Of a DNA stretch of 64,000 nucleotides, positions 31,423-39,213 are shown piece after piece (positions within the stretch are counted from its first letter, which is position 1; every line of letters starts with the position of its first letter). Source of the DNA: Symsagittifera roscoffensis (taxonomy: Eukaryota > Xenacoelomorpha > Acoela > Convolutidae); contig NC_087067.1 of assembly GCF_963678635.1 (NCBI RefSeq), positions 13,370,844 to 13,434,843 of the forward strand, written 5' to 3'. A program made the translations under genes and the position numbers. The notes beneath the pieces were generated by a model, which worked only from the letters and a program-made list of their open reading frames with translations, made no database searches and was not told where the DNA came from.

Positions 31423-33027
31423 GTGAAAGAAGCGATCAAAAGACAACAGGAGCTAAACGAGCTATGCAGGAGGAACAAGGCGCAAGCGCAAATGAGACAA
31501 CGCAGAAAATATGACGAAAAAATATTACAAGCAAAGCCATATGAAGTGGGCCAAGACGTGTGGGTCTTCCAAAATGTCATACCGCCCAAGGGAACAAAGA
31601 AACTACTCAAGAAGTGGAGGGGACCATTCATGATAACGGAAGTTCATCAACAAGGACGGTTCTACCGCTTGAGTACTGGGCGAGCGGCACATTATGAAAA
31701 TCTGAAGCCTCACGTCCCGTCCCCGGAGGATTGGTGCATACCGAAGGACATGGAGGGTCTCGAGTACCTGGTGATAGAACCAGCGTGTGAAGTGAATGAA
31801 AAAGGCACCAGAGAGAAAAATGATGGTAATGAGAACTTGAGTTTGGACGACAATAAAAAGATAGAGGTGGAGTCTGAAGCAGGATCGTTTGTAGAAGAAG
31901 ACTGGAACGACCCGGAGCAAGATGAGGTGCCGAAATGGATGGAGCCAGATCGACCAATACCACCGGGAACCAGGACCGGCAATCGTAAACGGACCGGCAT
32001 GAGGTACAACAGATACGGGGATGACTTCTTGATCGATAAGATACAGCCAGACAAATTGGGCGAGGAACTACTGAGTGCATGCGAACTGGAAGCCGAAGAG
32101 GAATGGCAGGTCATTGACGATGGTGGACACTATCCGCAGGAAGACTACTCGACACCAGAATTGGAGACGGATCTCGAACAGAGTGAGATAGAGAGGAGGG
32201 AGAACACGAACTTGAGGATACTAGAGTGGATGCGCGATGTCAAAGACGAGAGCCACGAAGGACAAAGCATTCAACAAGTCGACCGGTCATCGGCAAATTA
32301 TAAGAAGACAGGGGACCCTCTTTTCGGATGGACGGCAACAGACAGGCCACTGGACATTCCTCCGGACAATTCAGACCCGACAACATCGACGGGGACGTCG
32401 ATAAATATTTTTGTCCGGGGAGTGGGGGTAGGACTTACCCACACCGAAAATTTGATGATAAAGAAGCTCAAGGAAGTGAGAGAAACAAGTGAATTGGAAC
32501 TGGAAGAAGAAGAGCCAGAGCCTACCATATGTCGAAATTTCAAAACGAAGTTTGAAATACCCAATGAGTACTGGGAAAACATCATGATAACGGATAGCGA
32601 CTTCATCCTGTCAAACAGGACTAGCGCGATCTGCGTCACGGCGGACATGAGTTTCAAATCAAGATTGGAAGCTGACTTCAAAAGAGAGTACCAGAATGTG
32701 GAGTTTCTGTTCAGACAGAGACCAGGACTGGGAGGGATGGCAGCGCTTCCACCATCAGTAGCACAAGTCCCGGGCAAATATCTGTGTTTCCTAGTGACGA
32801 GGGTCAATGACAGGAACACAATTGATCCCGAACACGTGATGTTGGCACTAACAAGACTACGAGACTTCATGATTGAAAGAGGAATAACGGAGGTCTCAAT
32901 GCCGGCGTATGACCCAAACAGGGGCAAATTGAGCTCAAGGGAATTGTACGCTATCCTACACGTAGTCTTCGCGGAAACCGAGATAATGGTGTATCTTCAC
33001 AAGAAATACTACTTGAGCATCGCCTGA
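31423..33027 (+). CDS. Integrase GPY/F tail fused to macro-like domain (element 2)
   Basis: 534 codons in the integrase core frame. Residues 25-100 hold the GPY/F module (KKWRGPFMI) and HYENLKPHVP. An acidic linker follows (100-320), including a KRTGMRYNRYG box. Residues about 385-534 resemble macro domains of the TARG1/OARD1 or Poa1 kind: an SDFILSNRTSAICVTADMS strand, an ADFKREY helix, PGKYLCFLVTR, a helix with LTRLRDFM, ITEVSMP, then a C-terminal helix and a VYLHKKYYL strand. The glycine-rich loop that in TARG1 carries the catalytic Asp is replaced by PAYDPNRGKL, so hydrolase activity is doubtful while ADP-ribose binding remains possible. It ends at TGA 33025. The assignment rests on fold-pattern similarity read by eye. 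Confidence 0.65.
   Translation: MKEAIKRQQELNELCRRNKAQAQMRQRRKYDEKILQAKPYEVGQDVWVFQNVIPPKGTKKLLKKWRGPFMITEVHQQGRFYRLSTGRAAHYENLKPHVPSPEDWCIPKDMEGLEYLVIEPACEVNEKGTREKNDGNENLSLDDNKKIEVESEAGSFVEEDWNDPEQDEVPKWMEPDRPIPPGTRTGNRKRTGMRYNRYGDDFLIDKIQPDKLGEELLSACELEAEEEWQVIDDGGHYPQEDYSTPELETDLEQSEIERRENTNLRILEWMRDVKDESHEGQSIQQVDRSSANYKKTGDPLFGWTATDRPLDIPPDNSDPTTSTGTSINIFVRGVGVGLTHTENLMIKKLKEVRETSELELEEEEPEPTICRNFKTKFEIPNEYWENIMITDSDFILSNRTSAICVTADMSFKSRLEADFKREYQNVEFLFRQRPGLGGMAALPPSVAQVPGKYLCFLVTRVNDRNTIDPEHVMLALTRLRDFMIERGITEVSMPAYDPNRGKLSSRELYAILHVVFAETEIMVYLHKKYYLSIA
32411..32441 (+). promoter_or_regulatory. PPT-like conserved block inside pol (element 2)
   Basis: TTGTCCGGGGAGT followed by the GGTAGGACTTACCCACAC box, the counterpart of 9264-9294. 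The first 13 bases match the 3' polypurine tract of element 1 at 12 positions, yet are read here in a different frame (FVRGVG) from the LSGE copies. Confidence 0.45.
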
Positions 33028-33541
33028 GTTGGGCACACGGGGGTCTCGAGTTGGGCGTGAGGGAGGAGTCTTGAGTTAGGTACTGGGGTGCGGCACAGGT
33101 AAAGGGATCTTAAGACGCGATTGGCATGACAATTGATTTTAGAAGGATTAACGGTGCTAAAACATAAAATGAATCTGCATGCCTTTAAGGAAATTCCAAT
33201 TGAATTGTTTTTAGTGGAATGAAAATGATAAGATTTTAACCATACTGGTAAAAGGGGGGTTTCTAGGTTAGGAACATGACATATTAAGTCTTAATATGGT
33301 TTCTGTTTTCAGATCAAGTTTGATAAACCAAGATTGAAAATCCAATTATACTCAAGCGAGAGACAGAAAGGGAAATCTTGATTGAACTAGCGATAACCGA
33401 CACCTGCAGCAAGTATTTGCAAGGAGACATTTCTAGAGAATTCTTAAGTTGGTCAATTCTTGAGTCGGTAAGGTAATTCTTGAGTCGGTAAGGTAATTCT
33501 TGAGCTGGTTAATACTCGAACACATCCCGAAGTCACAGAAA
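33028..33541 (+). other. Region between pol and ORF2 of element 2
   Basis: Non-coding. It holds the acceptor-like TTCTGTTTTCAG (33301-33312), and just before ORF2 a short tandem repeat ATTCTTGAGTCGGTAAGGTA (twice and a partial copy, about 33454-33510). Confidence 0.6.
33301..33312 (+). promoter_or_regulatory. Candidate 3' splice site for the ORF2 mRNA (element 2)
   Basis: TTCTGTTTTCAG, exon start ATCAAGTTTGAT, at the same relative place and with a similar downstream sequence as the element 1 site at 10200. ORF2 ATG at 33542 lies 229 nt downstream. Confidence 0.5.
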
Positions 33542-34354
33542 ATGGCAGACAGGTTCTGGAAATCCATGCCCGCGGCCCTGAAGAAGCCCACTCTCGATGA
33601 GCTGTACAGACGCCTGAGGGACCTAGATTATACCCAGATAGACGAGAGAATGGCGGTAATGCTGAATGCCATCCTCCAGTTGGAAGAACAGGGTGAGTGC
33701 AGGGAGTCTGCGACGGAGGCTGTCTTGATAGTCGGCTACACCACCGAGGGAATATCAAATCAGGAACAGACCAGATGGTTGTCTTGGAATGTGGATGGAG
33801 GAGTAAGGGGCTTTGACTTGGCAAGGAATCCTGGCCTGAGTAACAATACCGAATATGGCGCAAGAGAATTCCCGCTACCCACTAGGCCAACAGCAAGATC
33901 GACAGGCCAGAGCTCGAGTAAGGTGCCATCGATGACGCGAGCGCAACAGACGACTGAGGCATATCCGGATCTTGGTGTTCTAAAGAAAGAGCTCGAGAAG
34001 ACGCAGAGGGAAAGGAACTAGGCGAACCTCGCTCTGGATCAGGCTAAGCTGGATCGGTAAAAGGCTCAGCTGGAAAGGGACCAGGCGGTCAACGAACGAG
34101 ATCAGACTCTGAGGTTGCTTGAGATGCTGCGGGCTGAACATCAGCAGGAACTAAGGGTGCGGGAGGATGCCGCGATTTGTGAGCAACTGAAGTCGGAGAT
34201 GGAGAGAATAGAACAACGACAACGTGAACTTGATGCACAGAAGGGAGCCAGGCCAAAGGAGCGAGTGGTTACCAGCTCGAGGCCAGAGTCACGCATGGAA
34301 GTGGATGAAGCCCCCAGGGCAAGAGGACGGTTCAACCTTGACCGCGAGGCTTGA
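33542..34354 (+). CDS. ORF2 N-terminal region, coiled coil, with in-frame stops (element 2)
   Basis: The frame starts at ATG 33542 (MADRFWKSM), with homology to element 1 (ELYRRLRDLD versus AIYRRLIDRD). TAG at 34019-34021 and TAA at 34058-34060 sit in a glutamate- and leucine-rich helix. The frame then continues through a strong coiled coil (RLLEMLRAEHQQELRVRE) to TGA 34352-34354, and remains open beyond into the SGNH frame. The two first stops are 39 nt apart, exactly as in element 1. A coiled coil next to an esterase recalls ORF1 proteins of some CR1/L2 LINEs. Confidence 0.6.
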
Positions 34355-34360
34355 GAACAC

Positions 34361-36037
34361 GTGAGTGAAGGGTTGGAAGTCTGGATACCGAATGAAGCAA
34401 CGTCCTCCTTGCGTAGCTTAGAAACGCAACCCATACGCCCGCTGATGGATGTGGTACTGCCGGGATATACCCCAACCTCGACCTCGAGCGGCAGTCAGGT
34501 GAGCGGCAGCTCATCGCGTCTGAAGGAGCTGAGCGAGAGCTTGCGGCAGAGAAGTCGTGAAAGTTCGGCAAGGGCGGAGCTTCCTCCAACGTGGAGGGAA
34601 CAGCCGGTCAGGAGCGTCACGATCTCGAGTTATAAGAAGAACACCGAAAAGAGGTACCACAGGCACAATCGGCTGGATTGGAATGCGGAACAGAAGGCCA
34701 GGAGGGATTGCTTTCATGATGCAGCCTGGGTGGAATATCTTGCGCCACCCCGTGTGCCAGAGGGCGCGGTCCACCTGATTATAGGGGACAGCCTAGTGCG
34801 GGTGTTGACCCGGATCCAATCGCACTGGCAGACAGGAATCTTGAGTTTCGCTGGAGCTGCCACGCCACAGATATTGGCAACGCTTGAGATGCTAGGAATG
34901 ACAAAAGTATACACGGTGACCCTGATGATCGGAACGAATGATGTGTCAAGGGGAGAAGCGAGGAAAGTAACGAGGCTGCACGACAAGATGAGCTGCCTTC
35001 TTGAGGAACTGAGGATCCAGATGGATCCCATCCTGTTGACAGTATGTACTGTCCCTTATAACATGAAGTTCGATCAGCACGCCTTGGAGATGAACGAGAA
35101 GGTGCGGAACCTAAACGGGGTGATCCGAGAAATCCCCCGGAAGAATGTGCTCCCCATCAGATTGTTGGATGTGGCGGAGCGCATGGAGCAAGCGGGATTC
35201 CCTGAAGACACCTCCTCAGATGGAATCCACTTCGACAGACCGAGGGGAGCAAAGTGGCTGAATGACGCCTTTCAAGGACACATAAATGCGCTAGAGGCGG
35301 ATCTGCTAGAGACGGCCCAATTCACATTGGGGCCACCTCCGAACCCACCATTCCTTGCCTCGAGGGCCTTGTCTAGTCGTTTGGGACCGAGGGTCGACAC
35401 TAGAGACAGCTCAAGGAGCAACCAGGCCAGATTGCCGAGTGCCACGCCAATGGAGTCTGAGGAGGTGACGTCATCGACGCCTCCAGGTTCGGCAATATCC
35501 TCAGTGGTAGTGGCAGAGAGCAAGCGGGTGGAGAAGCCTATGGAGACCGCTCGCTTGATATATCTTGAGAAGGTGAAAGGGCTGGACCTAGAAGGTTTGG
35601 AATGCAGGCGAGAATTGGCGGAGACTCTGGGTATTGAACGAGTGTCGCACGAAGACTTGAGCAGACACCATTGCGTGGACTGGTTGAAGGCTCATGAGAC
35701 GCACTTCTCGAGAGCAAAACTGATGGAGACCGCGGACCTGACCGGAATTCCCACGAAAGCGATCATGGGACCCAACAACTATAGACCTCTCAAGCTGCTG
35801 GGGAGTCCTGGACTCATAGCAGAACCCCCCAAACACCGAACGAGCATCGCCAGGATCAGATTGGCGACCCCGGCACAATTGAGGGTGGTGGATAAGCTGC
35901 TGAATCCGGGGGAAATGGAATTGCCAGATGCCGCGTACGAAGGCTCGAAATTGGCGGAAGATCCAAGGTACGGGAAGCCCTGTGGGAGCACCCAGCTGGC
36001 CAAGACTTTAAAGCAGATCCAGCTGCTGCAAGGGTAG
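34361..36037 (+). CDS. SGNH/GDSL hydrolase with C-terminal linker (element 2)
   Basis: 558 codons, same frame as the coiled-coil region. Block I GDSLVRVL (GDS at 34784-34792, residues 142-144), block II glycine in FAGAAT, block III GTNDVSRG (191-198), block V SDGIHFD with Asp287 and His290: all expected catalytic residues (Ser, Gly, Asn, Asp/His) are present in one frame. The domain covers residues about 130-310. After a disordered linker comes a small module (about 395-480) shared with element 1. Likely an esterase acting on lipids or acetyl groups; no signal peptide or membrane anchor is visible. The last 10 or so codons are out of frame: the ancestral frame shifts near 36012 into the next CDS. 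Confidence 0.75.
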   Translation: MSEGLEVWIPNEATSSLRSLETQPIRPLMDVVLPGYTPTSTSSGSQVSGSSSRLKELSESLRQRSRESSARAELPPTWREQPVRSVTISSYKKNTEKRYHRHNRLDWNAEQKARRDCFHDAAWVEYLAPPRVPEGAVHLIIGDSLVRVLTRIQSHWQTGILSFAGAATPQILATLEMLGMTKVYTVTLMIGTNDVSRGEARKVTRLHDKMSCLLEELRIQMDPILLTVCTVPYNMKFDQHALEMNEKVRNLNGVIREIPRKNVLPIRLLDVAERMEQAGFPEDTSSDGIHFDRPRGAKWLNDAFQGHINALEADLLETAQFTLGPPPNPPFLASRALSSRLGPRVDTRDSSRSNQARLPSATPMESEEVTSSTPPGSAISSVVVAESKRVEKPMETARLIYLEKVKGLDLEGLECRRELAETLGIERVSHEDLSRHHCVDWLKAHETHFSRAKLMETADLTGIPTKAIMGPNNYRPLKLLGSPGLIAEPPKHRTSIARIRLATPAQLRVVDKLLNPGEMELPDAAYEGSKLAEDPRYGKPCGSTQLAKTLKQIQLLQG

Positions 36038-37095
36038 TCATTGTGGCGGGATCAGACTTCGAAGGAACGTCTCCTAAGCTGTTTTGGCCGGAGACTCTGA
36101 TATACTCTTTGCCAGGAGCCGAACTAAACCAGATGTTAACTCTAGTGGTGGCAATAAAGTCGGAGATGCCCTGTGAGCCTGAGCTGCTATTGTTTGCAGG
36201 AATGAATGATCATCTGCACGCGGCGGGACTTCTTGAGCAGCTGAAGGGCAATGAACCAACACCGAGGAAGATATGGGAAGCCATTCAGACGTTGTTTGCG
36301 GCGATGAATGAGGTGCAAGAGAATGTTGTCTCGAGATTCGGCTCCAAGACGAAGGTGGTGTTCACTACATCCCCTGGATACGCGAACATGCCACCCGCCC
36401 TACAATTCGTGTACGCGGTCTTGATCCTGATAGCAGAGGGAAACGAATGGCGAATTCTAATGGCGGCCCCCAATCGGGAATTGGAGCCATTGAACCTGAG
36501 GCTCCGCGAGTCAGAGTTGGCAGCGGCATGGGCGGACATATCTCATGCACTGAGGGGCTTTTATGGATTAGCCGACATCCTGATCGTATTGGACGAGGTG
36601 CTCTTGCTAGAGATATCGAACTTTGCCAGGCAACTTAAGTTCAGCCCAGTCATCGGGGACGATCACCCAGCGATAAACCAATTGACGGCCAGCTTGTGGT
36701 TTCGGGGCATGGAGGTGACGATCACAGGTTCCACCGGCAAGTCTAGAGGCCCGAGCAACGAGAGAAAAAATGTGGCCGAAACGGAGAAACAATTAGAGTC
36801 GATGGCATATAGTCTGACGCAAGAGAATGGCTGGTGGCCATTTCTGAAACCAAGGCTGGAGAACGCCACGAATAAGACGAGGGAGGAAGCACCACCCCTT
36901 GTGAAACAGGTCTGGAGTTTTCTGGAAAAACAACTGGAGCTGGCCGGAGGAAGAGAGATGACGGTGGCTAGATTTGTCTCGGCAGCCAATGAAGTGACGA
37001 TTGGAGGGTTCTGGAGAGAGCACGCAGAGGGTGAGCTGAGGACTAGAAGGGATCATGAGATTCTGAAGTTCTTGAGTCCTTGCTGGGGGAAATAA
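36012..37095 (+). CDS. Second SGNH-like domain and helical region (element 2)
   Basis: The frame enters at about 36012 without ATG; the track from 36043 gives 350 codons. VVIVAGSDFEG, FAGMNDHLHAAG (GxND at 36199-36210), TTSPGYANMP, LIVLDEVLL and GDDH (36655-36666) follow the SGNH order. Block I reads GSD rather than GDS, so activity may be lost or altered. Residues 240-345 are helical, ending near LSPCWGK at TAA 37093. The same frame continues in the next CDS, so this stop is probably a lesion. Strong conservation with element 1 (INDHLHSRG; SPGYAHLPD) argues for purifying selection in the family. Confidence 0.6.
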
Positions 37096-37098
37096 TTC

Positions 37099-38166
37099 AT
37101 GGCAGAGATGTTCGGCACCAAAGCGACTATCTTTGGAGCCTTCGTGCAGGAGATACTGGGCATGCCCATCAGCCTGCTCTTGGCTTTATATCTGGTCTAC
37201 CCCAGATATTTGTTCAACATGGGCCCAGCGTACATGTTTAGTCGAGGAGTGGAGACACTTCGGGTCGATGGGTATCTGGTACTAGTGCTCTTAACCCATG
37301 GGGAACTGGTGTCATTTCATCGATTGATGAAATATGGGGAGCCCCTGTCAATGGGGAAGGTACACTCGAGTATCGACACCTCTTCCTACAAGTGTGCCGC
37401 GGGGTTGAAGACGCTGTTAGTGCAATACCTCATGATGCAGAATCGGCACATGACGGGTGAAGAGAAGAACCCAAAATCGAGAGAAGAGTGGAAGAAGATG
37501 AATGGAGGTATGCCTCTGTTGACGGACCTGTGCCTGGCAATGAGGTCGGACCCGATGGGGATAATCCGGGGTCTAGAGGAGTTGGTAACCTGCATTTACG
37601 GTCCAGCAGTGACGTACGCATTTCCAGATCCCCTGGTGACAACGTATCGTTACTCTGTCAGCGTACTGGATGGGACGGCGCTCAATTGGTGTCGGCAGGA
37701 GGTGCTCAGGGCACAAATGAGCAATACGATACTCTTTGGAAAAGTGAAAGATGCCGAGTTGATAGTGTACAACTTCAGGGGACAGCTGCAATGTAGAATG
37801 GGAGGCAAACGCGAGGGCCCCATCGAGACATATCCCAAGTTCTGGAACTTGAACCCATTGGCAGCAGACGGACGGGAGATCTTGAGGATTCCTGCTTGGA
37901 AGGACAGCTTTGCACTGGTTAAGAGGGAGCTGGAGGCCATAATGGAGAAAGAAATCCTGCCAGCCACCATGCCTGAGTTCCCGATAGTCAGGAGGATGAC
38001 CTTAGGGATGAACAGTCCCTTAGTAGTTCCATCCATAATTGCGAGGATGACTACGGAGGAAATGCAGAAAGACTTCACTGATGGCTGGGACCCCCTGTTC
38101 GTCGGCTATACGGCGGCGGTTTATTTCCACACTAGCGAGGCGAAGATAAATTCGTGGACGACGTAA
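37099..38166 (+). CDS. ORF2 part D, unknown conserved domain (element 2)
   Basis: 355 codons, same frame as the upstream part. It begins with a hydrophobic stretch (ILGMPISLLLALYLVYP) that could be a membrane segment or buried helix; element 1 has a less hydrophobic VVVIQAVVEVSIV here. Conserved motifs: GGMPLLTDL.LAMR, IYGPAVTYAFPD, TALNWC and MPEFPIVRRM. No family recognised. TAA at 38164 interrupts a frame that stays open in element 1. Confidence 0.6.
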   Translation: MAEMFGTKATIFGAFVQEILGMPISLLLALYLVYPRYLFNMGPAYMFSRGVETLRVDGYLVLVLLTHGELVSFHRLMKYGEPLSMGKVHSSIDTSSYKCAAGLKTLLVQYLMMQNRHMTGEEKNPKSREEWKKMNGGMPLLTDLCLAMRSDPMGIIRGLEELVTCIYGPAVTYAFPDPLVTTYRYSVSVLDGTALNWCRQEVLRAQMSNTILFGKVKDAELIVYNFRGQLQCRMGGKREGPIETYPKFWNLNPLAADGREILRIPAWKDSFALVKRELEAIMEKEILPATMPEFPIVRRMTLGMNSPLVVPSIIARMTTEEMQKDFTDGWDPLFVGYTAAVYFHTSEAKINSWTT

Positions 38167-38250
38167 GCAAAAAAGAGGAGAGGCTCGCAGCCCCCCGGAT
38201 TTGAGGTGCGAAAGGTCTTGAGAGCTCTTGAGCAGGAGTGACTTGAGAAC

Positions 38251-39213
38251 ATGCTGCCAATATGGGATGATGGCAGGATGATCATGATGGAGGGGCACGT
38301 TGCATTGGTGGACGACATGAAATTCGCGACACGAAAGTATAGGGCACCCTATGGCTTGGAACAGGTGGAAATGAGACAGGAGGGAAAAGAATTGGATGCA
38401 GCAGGTCAACTGTATGTGGCCCTGACGGAGTACAAGAGATTGGACCCGGCGACACCATCACCACTGTCAGTAGATACACCTGGAGACAAGAGGAGTGGAC
38501 CCGTGGAAGACCGGTTCAAAAGAATTCTCGAGAGAAGAAGAGCTGAGTCAGAAGAAGAGAGTATGGATGAGACTCTCAGCGAAGCCGGCGAGGACATGGA
38601 AGTGGGGAATACGCCTGAACAAAGACCATCAGGGGAAGAGCTCACCACTCAAGAGCTGTTGAAAGACTTGAGCGAGGAGAATTGGGCAGATACTGCCACT
38701 CCACCTCTGACCCCGTCTCCCCGGAAGAATCTGGAATTGCCTTTGGCGAGCGAGACCTCCATTATGGGGATGATACTCTTGAGCTCGGAGGAAAGGGAAA
38801 AGAATACTTTCGAAGGAAATAGGGACATGTTCCTGGGGTCTCTGAAGGACGATGCTTGGCAAGAGTTCTTGAAGGAATTCAATCAAGAAGTGGGCAGCGA
38901 GACGACGCTGGACAAATTCAAGGAGGAACTGTGGGACACAGTTGTGAAGTTTGGAGAACCGCTTCTGATAGGGACGGGCCTGGATGAGAAGGCAAGAAAG
39001 GAGCTGCTGAACAAGCTGATAGAGCTGAGGAATTCACGATCAAAGACTAGAGAAGAAAAATGTGAAGATAGCTCTACTCTGAAACAAAAAACTGTAGATA
39101 AAATAGTTGGTGATATAAAAGGGGATAAGGTTGGGACTAGTAATATGATTAAAAGTACTACTATCCTTAAGGCTCGAGCAGGGGGAGGCAAGAGTTGGAA
39201 GGGTTGGAAGTAG
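38251..39213 (+). CDS. ORF2 part E, acidic low-complexity region (element 2)
   Basis: 320 codons, same frame as part D after TAA 38164 and TGA 38239. The N-terminus (YRAPYGLEQVE) aligns with FLAPFGCEEIK of element 1. An acidic and serine-rich middle, then a helical segment (WDTVVKFGEPLLIGTGLDEKARKEL, matching the VVQSYGTQSILKTGLNQPL region of element 1) follow. Probably a flexible linker with a small fold. A frameshift near 39190 leads into part F. Confidence 0.55.
   Translation: MLPIWDDGRMIMMEGHVALVDDMKFATRKYRAPYGLEQVEMRQEGKELDAAGQLYVALTEYKRLDPATPSPLSVDTPGDKRSGPVEDRFKRILERRRAESEEESMDETLSEAGEDMEVGNTPEQRPSGEELTTQELLKDLSEENWADTATPPLTPSPRKNLELPLASETSIMGMILLSSEEREKNTFEGNRDMFLGSLKDDAWQEFLKEFNQEVGSETTLDKFKEELWDTVVKFGEPLLIGTGLDEKARKELLNKLIELRNSRSKTREEKCEDSSTLKQKTVDKIVGDIKGDKVGTSNMIKSTTILKARAGGGKSWKGWK

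Noticed and set aside
37120-37230. Envelope glycoprotein in ORF2
   Set aside because: Only one modest hydrophobic stretch, weaker in element 1, with no signal peptide, fusion peptide or paired cysteines in the right order.
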